Shown here: positions 42,760 to 47,596 of the stretch, in pieces | Numbering within the stretch: the stretch's first letter is position 1 | How the letters are laid out: each line of letters begins with the position of its first letter | NCBI GenBank assembly: GCA_903938815.1 | Contig: CAJAES010000119.1 | Coordinates: forward strand, 1 to 47,596 | Direction: 5' to 3' | DNA from: an uncultured beta proteobacterium | GTDB lineage: Bacteria > Pseudomonadota > Gammaproteobacteria > Burkholderiales > Burkholderiaceae_C | DNA length: 47,596 bases | The notes under the pieces: generated by a model | Databases searched by the model: none | What the model was told of the DNA's origin: nothing | The model's input: only the letters and a program-made list of their open reading frames with translations | Translations under genes and position numbers: made by a program

Positions 42760-42941
42760 ATAGGCAAGAACCGCCAGCGAAGGCAGGGCTCACGCGAACT
42801 TTCTTCAGGTGGAACGAGGCAACTGTCGGAAGCAGGGCAGGGCGCTAGGGCAGATCTGCCAGCCACCCCCCGGCTATCAGTACAGAGCAACACATGTCGC
42901 TCTGTACATAGCAACATCTCTACAGGGAAGATCCCGCCGGA

Positions 42942-43838
42942 TCACTTCTTGTCCGCAGCCCTATCCGTCCGCTCGATCACCGTTCTGGTGAGCTCGTCGA
43001 CCCGGGTGTACAGGGCGGCAGTGGCTTCAAACTGGCGCTGCCTCTCGGCATCAGCCGCGTCTGCCCGACGCCTCTCGGCGTCAACCGCTGACTTCGCACC
43101 TGCAGCCTCCTTCTCGGCCGCGCTCAGCTTGGCTTGCGCCTCCGCCAGCGCAGCTTCCTGGCCAGCAATCCGCTTCACGGCCGCATCCAGTTGCTTCTCG
43201 GCCCCCCTCAGCTCGGACGCCACCACAGCCGCCTTCTGCTCTGCGTCCTGACGCGCACGGTCACACGTGGACAGCTCCGCCTTCAGGCGCTCAATCTCCG
43301 TTCGCATGTCGCCGATCAGGGAAGCCTGCGACTCGGTCTTGAGCCTGGCCTCGGCCAGCTGGACCTGAGCCTCACCAGCCACCTTGCGCTCCCGCTCGAT
43401 CTCGCGTGCCTGGCGTTCGATCTCGGCCGCTCGCTCGGTCGCCGTGGCCTGCGCCTGGTCGCGCTCGGTGGTGAGGGCAGTGACCTGCTCGGCCAAGGCA
43501 TCCCGCTCAGCCTCCAGCGACTCTCCGGCCGCCGCCAGGTCGGCGGCCTCCGACTGCGCATGGACCAGGCGCTGCTCGATTTCAGCGCGGGCTGCCGAGG
43601 CGGAGCGCTCAATCTCGCGGGTTATCTCGGCCACGATCGATGCCGGCAGCTCGGGCGCTGCGGCGGCGACCTGGGGGCGGGCGGTACGCCAGGTCGCCAA
43701 ATGCCGGTGGATGGTGTTCGGGCTGCCCGTGCCACCCAGCGCCTCGCGCACAGCCCGGATGGTGGGCTGCTTACCGGCGCCGACCAGCGCATCGGCCGCC
43801 GCGCTCACCTGTTCGAACGTCACTCCTTCGCGAGCCAT
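42942..43838 (-). CDS. kfrA: KfrA-like DNA-binding coiled-coil protein
   Basis: 298 residues from ATG 43838 with aaagga 6 nt upstream. N-terminal winged-helix-type KfrA domain (VTFEQVSAAADALVGAGKQP, then IRAVREALGGTGSPNTIHRH), followed by about 220 residues of Ala/Glu/Arg-rich coiled coil (AEITREIERSASAARAEIEQ onward). KfrA proteins of IncP-type plasmids are autorepressors with a structural role in partition or plasmid organisation. Its promoter carries four CGTAT repeats. Confidence 0.92.
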   Translation of the reverse strand: MAREGVTFEQVSAAADALVGAGKQPTIRAVREALGGTGSPNTIHRHLATWRTARPQVAAAAPELPASIVAEITREIERSASAARAEIEQRLVHAQSEAADLAAAGESLEAERDALAEQVTALTTERDQAQATATERAAEIERQAREIERERKVAGEAQVQLAEARLKTESQASLIGDMRTEIERLKAELSTCDRARQDAEQKAAVVASELRGAEKQLDAAVKRIAGQEAALAEAQAKLSAAEKEAAGAKSAVDAERRRADAADAERQRQFEATAALYTRVDELTRTVIERTDRAADKK

Positions 43839-43840
43839 AT

Positions 43841-43905
43841 CGTATCCTTTCCAATCGCGTATCTGTATTTCGTATTGCCATGCGTATTGTATATGATATC
43901 CATAT
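43841..43905 (-). promoter_or_regulatory. KfrA operator/promoter
   Basis: CGTAT occurs at 43841, 43858, 43871 and 43883 in an otherwise AT-rich block (gtatatgatatccatatg). Minus-strand -35 TTGTAT and -10 TACAAT-like sequences overlap it. Autorepression by KfrA is the simple reading. The remaining 43906-44236 has no gene I can support. Confidence 0.65.
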
Positions 43906-44236
43906 GAAATACAAGTACCCGATGGCACTGGACCGCCGCAGTCGCCAGGTGAGTCGAACGCAGGGCGCGGCGAGGGCGCCGGGTCAGCGACGGGTGAGGG
44001 CAGGGGGTCGGCGCCGCTGGCAGCTTGTAGCTTGGCGACATGCACCTGGTGAGCAGAAGACGATGCCAACCGCAACGAAAATGCTCTGGGGGCTGGCTCC
44101 CACCCGTTCGATCCATGAGTTACCTATCCCGCTCAGGCTTTGGGGCGCCATCGGATGCGTCTACCCAGTGGGGAACGGTAGTTTCGTGGCGTGAGCCAAC
44201 TCCTGGACAGCGAACGGCCGTAGGGTGGGATTCGCC

Positions 44237-46105
44237 TCACGTCCTGGCAAAGGCCCCCTGCACCGCCTTGTGCCGCCGTGCCTTTTCTGCCCGCACGTAG
44301 ATCGACGTCGTAGCCAGACTCTCGTGGCCCAGGTTGGCCTGCAGCACATCCTGCGGGACCCCGCGCGCCGCCGAGTGCGACCCGTACGTATGCCGCAGCC
44401 AGTGGGTGGAAGCTTCCCGGATCCTTTCCGCAGCGCGCGGGTCCCGTCCCCAGACATACGTAGAGCACCGCTTGAAGCCGGCCGCCAGGATCTCGTAGAT
44501 CCGTGCTGTCGACAGCGGTGCCTCCAGGGTGAGTCTCGAGATCAAAGGCGTTTCAGGGTCGTTGGCCAGCGGGTCCGGGTCCAGGTTACGCATATCCAGG
44601 GACGCTCGCAGCGCCTCCACCGCCGGATCCGGCAGCGGCACCTCGCGCCACTTGTTCCGCTTGCCCAGCACCATGATCGACCAGGCCCACTCGCCGTCGT
44701 CGAGCTGCTCATAGCGCAACCAGCCGAGCTTCGCTGCGGCGAGCTCGGCCAGGCGCATGCCGGTCATGTAGCCGAAATCAAGGATGAACTTCAGCCGGTG
44801 CAGGGCAGGGGAGGACGCTGCGACCAGTTCGCTCTCGATCCATTCCTGAACCAGCGCCCACTGCGTCTGCGAGAGTGCCCGAAGCTGCGGCATCGACGGC
44901 GCATCCGGCCGTGCCGGCACGTCATCCCAGGGATTGGAGTCTAGGTAGTGCCGGCGCACCAGCCACTCGCATAGCGAGCGCACGATGGTCATGGCAGTGG
45001 CCTGCGATCGCACCGACAGCGGTCCCTCGAACGGCCGCCACGCCTCCGACCACCGCTGCGCGTTGCGCGGTCCCACCCACTCCGGCCCTGGAGCTGCCAG
45101 GAAATCCCGATAAGCAACGCAGTCATCCCCGTCCAACGACGACAGCGCCTTGCGCCGCTCCATGACTGCCCAAAGCAGGAACCGCTCGGCCTCCTTCCGG
45201 TATGCGCGCCAGGTGTGGGTGCCCTGCACACGCAGCCGCAGCCACGCCTGGATAGCCTCGTAGTCGTTGGCGGCCGCAACCTTGCGGCGCTTGAGCGGCG
45301 CGCGGTTGAGGCCGCGGGAGCCGTCGCGCTCCGACGGTGGCCTGAACCGTTCCAGCGGCACGATCCCGATGCGGGGAGGGGGGGTCAGCGCGGCGGTGTC
45401 GACCTGCGACAACGGCATTAGGGCAGGGGAGGGCAGGGCGCCGAGCGTCGCTTCGTGCTCGCGCAGCCAGCGCACGATGCGCGCGGCACCCTCCGGGCCG
45501 ACCTTGGGGACACCTCGGTGCCAGTTGAATCCCTTGCTCTTGATCCAGAAAACCAGTTCCTCGAGCCTGCGGATGCCCACCACCGCCAGCCGGGCGGCCA
45601 CCCGCTCGTCGAGCCAAGCGGCCACCGGATCTGCCGGGGCGGGCTCACGTACACCGATATTCGTGAGCCACTGGACCGCCTGGACGAGCCGCTCGCGCAG
45701 CCGCTGCCGCCGGCGCGCCGCGCTGCGGGAGTCGGCCTGGCCGCTCTGTCCGCCGTACTGCTCCTGGTAAAGCTCGATGAGCTCGGCCTCGGTGTAGTAG
45801 TCCGCTGGCTGCTGCGCGGCGAACTCGTCCAGCGTCGGGATCTTGGTGGTCTTGTCGGGAATGGCTTCCGGGTCACGGCGGAGGAGGGCGGCTAGGTCAG
45901 GCCTGCCGTGCGCCCGGGCCAAGCTGCGCAGCTCGTCGAGTAGCCGCTGAAGCTCGCCGCGGGCGCGGCGGCCATCTCCCTGGCCGTCGACGTAGAGGTA
46001 GCGGTCCCAGGCGGCCACGAGATCCAGGCCCTCGGCCCAGCTACGGACGAAGGCCATCTGGGGGTGGCCCAGGCGGCGGATCGTGGTCGGGGCAGGGGAC
46101 TTCAT
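44237..46105 (-). CDS. Tyrosine recombinase with DUF3701-type N-terminus
   Basis: 622 residues. N-terminal ~225 residues contain a helical DNA-binding type domain (VVGIRRLEELVFWIKSKGFN then VPKVGPEGAARIVRWLREHE) seen in plasmid and integron-like recombinases of Burkholderiales. The catalytic domain is complete: R451 (TGMRLAEL), K482 or K485 (GKRNKWREV), H568 and R571 (HWLRHTYGS), H594 (LGHESL) and Y603 (IYV). Probable role is multimer resolution or integration. The 12-bp-spaced inverted repeat at 46238-46265 lies 133 bp upstream and may be its site. Confidence 0.92.
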   Translation of the reverse strand: MKSPAPTTIRRLGHPQMAFVRSWAEGLDLVAAWDRYLYVDGQGDGRRARGELQRLLDELRSLARAHGRPDLAALLRRDPEAIPDKTTKIPTLDEFAAQQPADYYTEAELIELYQEQYGGQSGQADSRSAARRRQRLRERLVQAVQWLTNIGVREPAPADPVAAWLDERVAARLAVVGIRRLEELVFWIKSKGFNWHRGVPKVGPEGAARIVRWLREHEATLGALPSPALMPLSQVDTAALTPPPRIGIVPLERFRPPSERDGSRGLNRAPLKRRKVAAANDYEAIQAWLRLRVQGTHTWRAYRKEAERFLLWAVMERRKALSSLDGDDCVAYRDFLAAPGPEWVGPRNAQRWSEAWRPFEGPLSVRSQATAMTIVRSLCEWLVRRHYLDSNPWDDVPARPDAPSMPQLRALSQTQWALVQEWIESELVAASSPALHRLKFILDFGYMTGMRLAELAAAKLGWLRYEQLDDGEWAWSIMVLGKRNKWREVPLPDPAVEALRASLDMRNLDPDPLANDPETPLISRLTLEAPLSTARIYEILAAGFKRCSTYVWGRDPRAAERIREASTHWLRHTYGSHSAARGVPQDVLQANLGHESLATTSIYVRAEKARRHKAVQGAFART

Positions 46106-46237
46106 CGGGATCGGGACGGCGGTTGTCTGGGTAGCTGAGGTCGGGCGTGGCGGGAGCCGGCTGCGCTAAGTGCCTATCAGGACAGGGATTGCCGCGAGTG
46201 TGCCTGATCTGCAGGGGTTTCGGAGGCCAAAAACAGG

Positions 46238-46265
46238 TACCTTGAGAACAATACTTATCAAGGTA
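46238..46265. other. Candidate recombination core or operator (spaced inverted repeat)
   Basis: TACCTTGA (46238-46245) and TCAAGGTA (46258-46265) are perfect 8-bp arms around a 12-bp AT-rich centre. It sits between the divergent recombinase and toxin-antitoxin genes. Tyrosine recombinase cores usually have 9-13 bp arms and 6-8 bp centres, so an operator is also possible. Confidence 0.5.
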
Positions 46266-46403
46266 GCTGGCCGCTTGAAGTGGCGGGGAAGGGCGTTTGC
46301 ACGGCTGGCTGCCTCGCCCAGCAGCGGTCCAGCGGACGGCGAGCAGCTCTCTGGCCCCGCTCGCCGTGATGGATGTGCCGGTCGGGTCTCTCGACCATCT
46401 GCA

Positions 46404-46430
46404 CACTTGAAGCACTTGCTGCACTTGTTG
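46404..46430 (+). promoter_or_regulatory. Tandem 9-mers ahead of the antitoxin operon
   Basis: Three consecutive repeats CACTTGAAG, CACTTGCTG, CACTTGTTG. They lie 92 bp upstream of the antitoxin start, where the HTH antitoxin would be expected to bind its own promoter. Confidence 0.6.
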
Positions 46431-46521
46431 CGTTTAACCGGTACCATGCCGAAAACGATGCAGCGATGTGCGCGCCCGGGCCGTGTCCCCGTGGTTCGCA
46501 GCAACATCCAGGAGAGCACCC

Positions 46522-46992
46522 ATGCGCACCCTCGAGAAAGCCCGTCAGGTCCTGCCCCCTCCGCTGTCCCGACAGGACATGGAGATGGCCCGGGTCGCCC
46601 AGCGCTGCATCATGGAAGCACTGGACCACTCGCGCGCCGCGGCGATCACCCTGACCACCGACAGCGGCGAACACCCGACCGTCGACGTGCCGCCCGCCGC
46701 GCTCAAGCTCATCGGGCAGCTGCTCGGTGCGCTGAGCGAAGGGCGTCCGATCACGATCGTGCCCTCCAACCAGGAGTTCAGCACGGTCGAGGCCGCGCAC
46801 TTCCTGAACGTCTCCAGGCCCTTCGTGATCAAGGAGATCGAGTCCGGGAAGCTGCCTCACCGCATGGTAGGCACCCACCGGCGCGTCGCCTTCGAGGACC
46901 TGATCGCCTACGCGAGGAAGATGCGCGAGCGGCAGGAAGCCGCGCTCGAGCGCCTGGCCGAGAACTCCCGAGAGCTCGGTCTGGACTACTGA
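46522..46992 (+). CDS. HTH (excisionase-type) antitoxin
   Basis: 156 residues from ATG 46522, chosen for the aggag site 7 nt upstream. The C-terminal half contains an excisionase-like HTH: FSTVEAAHFLNVSRPFVIKE followed by IESGKLPHRMVGTHRRVAFE. Such proteins pair with PIN toxins in a widespread type II toxin-antitoxin family. It ends 1 bp before the PIN gene. It should bind the PIN protein and repress the operon. Confidence 0.88.
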   Translation: MRTLEKARQVLPPPLSRQDMEMARVAQRCIMEALDHSRAAAITLTTDSGEHPTVDVPPAALKLIGQLLGALSEGRPITIVPSNQEFSTVEAAHFLNVSRPFVIKEIESGKLPHRMVGTHRRVAFEDLIAYARKMRERQEAALERLAENSRELGLDY

Positions 46993-46993
46993 C

Positions 46994-47575
46994 ATGGCCG
47001 GGCACGCACGCTACACGGCGCTCCTCGATGCGTGCGTGCTGTACCCGCTGGCCATGGCCGACGCGCTGATGAGCCTGGCCACGGCTGGGCTCTTCGCCGC
47101 GAAGTGGACTGCCCGCATCGAGTCGGAATGGATCGCCGCGCTGGAGGAGAAGCGGCCCGACCTGCAAGGCCGCCTGGACTTCCGGCGCGACCAGATGCGT
47201 GAGGCGATCCCCGACTGGGAGGTGCCCGAAGCGGCCTGGCTGGCTTGTGCCGGCGGGCTCAGTCTGCCCGACCCGGACGATGTCCATGTCCTGGCCGCTG
47301 CGCTCGCGGGACACGCGGACTGCATCGTCACGGCCAACCTGAAGGACTTCCCCGCAGAGGCTGTGGGCGCGCTCGGCATCGAGGTCATCCATCCCGATCA
47401 GTTCATCGTCGCGCAGTGGGATCTCGACCAGCTCGTGGCCGTCGCGGCCTTCAAGCGGATGCGCGCCCGGTGGAGGAAGCCCAGCGCGACCGCCGAGCAC
47501 TTCGCAGACGCCATGGAACGCGGCGGGCTGCCCGCCACGGCGCAGCGACTGCGCGAAGCGATCGAGCTGATCTAG
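46994..47575 (+). CDS. PIN-domain toxin
   Basis: 193 residues. PIN ribonuclease acid residues: D12 in LLDACVLYP, E in RIESEWIAAL, D in DPDDVHVLAAAL, and the TANLKDF strand. The family (PIN_3) cuts RNA and is held in check by the HTH antitoxin before it. The last 120 bp are repeated at 1-120 because the molecule is circular; the HEPN/LOTUS gene follows 4 bp after the stop. Confidence 0.92.
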   Translation: MAGHARYTALLDACVLYPLAMADALMSLATAGLFAAKWTARIESEWIAALEEKRPDLQGRLDFRRDQMREAIPDWEVPEAAWLACAGGLSLPDPDDVHVLAAALAGHADCIVTANLKDFPAEAVGALGIEVIHPDQFIVAQWDLDQLVAVAAFKRMRARWRKPSATAEHFADAMERGGLPATAQRLREAIELI

Positions 47576-47596
47576 ACCGATGACCGAGGAGATCGC
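47456..47596. repeat. Terminal direct repeat, right copy (circular contig overlap)
   Basis: Identical to positions 1-141. It contains the last 40 codons of the PIN gene and the first bases of the HEPN/LOTUS gene that is complete at 125-1036. Confidence 0.95.

Overview
The window is almost certainly one complete circular plasmid written as a linear contig. Its first 141 bases (1-141) are identical to its last 141 (47456-47596), and the PIN-domain gene at 46994-47575 reads straight across the join, so the true molecule is about 47,455 bp. Plasmid functions are all present: a primase-type replication protein (21483-23015), ParA plus a small ribbon-helix-helix partner (41826-42720), a KfrA-like coiled-coil protein (42942-43838), a ParE-type toxin-antitoxin pair (20085-20863) and a tyrosine recombinase (44237-46105). 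I see no relaxase or type IV secretion genes, so self-transfer is unlikely. The high GC content and the kinds of plasmid genes suggest a beta-proteobacterium, probably Burkholderiales; this is an inference from gene style.

Layout, going round the circle. (1) 46.2 kb across the join to 9.0 kb is a stability or defence island. It holds an HTH antitoxin-PIN-HEPN/LOTUS operon, an AbiE-like winged-helix and nucleotidyltransferase pair, an unknown protein coupled to an XRE-ImmA/IrrE metallopeptidase, and a three-gene operon of a small SMP-like protein, a HicA-like protein and a 733-residue ankyrin protein. A broken copy of the ankyrin 3' end lies at 1.0-1.4 kb. (2) 9.7-16.3 kb has paired hairpins, then a giant 1705-residue tyrosine recombinase and an unknown partner. 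(3) 16451-18711 is an intact IS21-family element. (4) 18.75-19.97 kb is a GC-poorer stretch without convincing ORFs, packed with GAAA-tetraloop hairpins and closed by a terminator; I read it as a large structured RNA, either an ORF-less group II intron or an ornate RNA. (5) 20.0-25.2 kb is the maintenance and replication region. (6) 25.4-28.2 kb has two small XRE regulators, a lipoprotein and exported proteins.

(7) 28.5-40.8 kb is the most notable part: a biosynthetic gene cluster. Ten genes run on the minus strand from 40793 to 29376 with gaps of at most 27 bp and many start/stop overlaps: RhtB/LysE exporter, NRPS (A-PCP), PKS (KS-AT-ACP), luciferase-like monooxygenase, gamma-carbonic-anhydrase-fold protein, type II thioesterase, a periplasmic-binding-protein-like protein without signal peptide (Asp/Glu-binding subfamily), a divergent homoserine dehydrogenase, a GST-like protein and an FMN reductase. 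A phosphopantetheinyl transferase converges from the other strand. One activated amino acid, one malonyl extension with no ketoreduction, one flavin oxygenation, an amino-acid exporter and a spare homoserine dehydrogenase together suggest a small keto amino acid antimetabolite that attacks homoserine dehydrogenase. 5-hydroxy-4-oxo-L-norvaline or a relative fits all these parts. This product assignment is a hypothesis.
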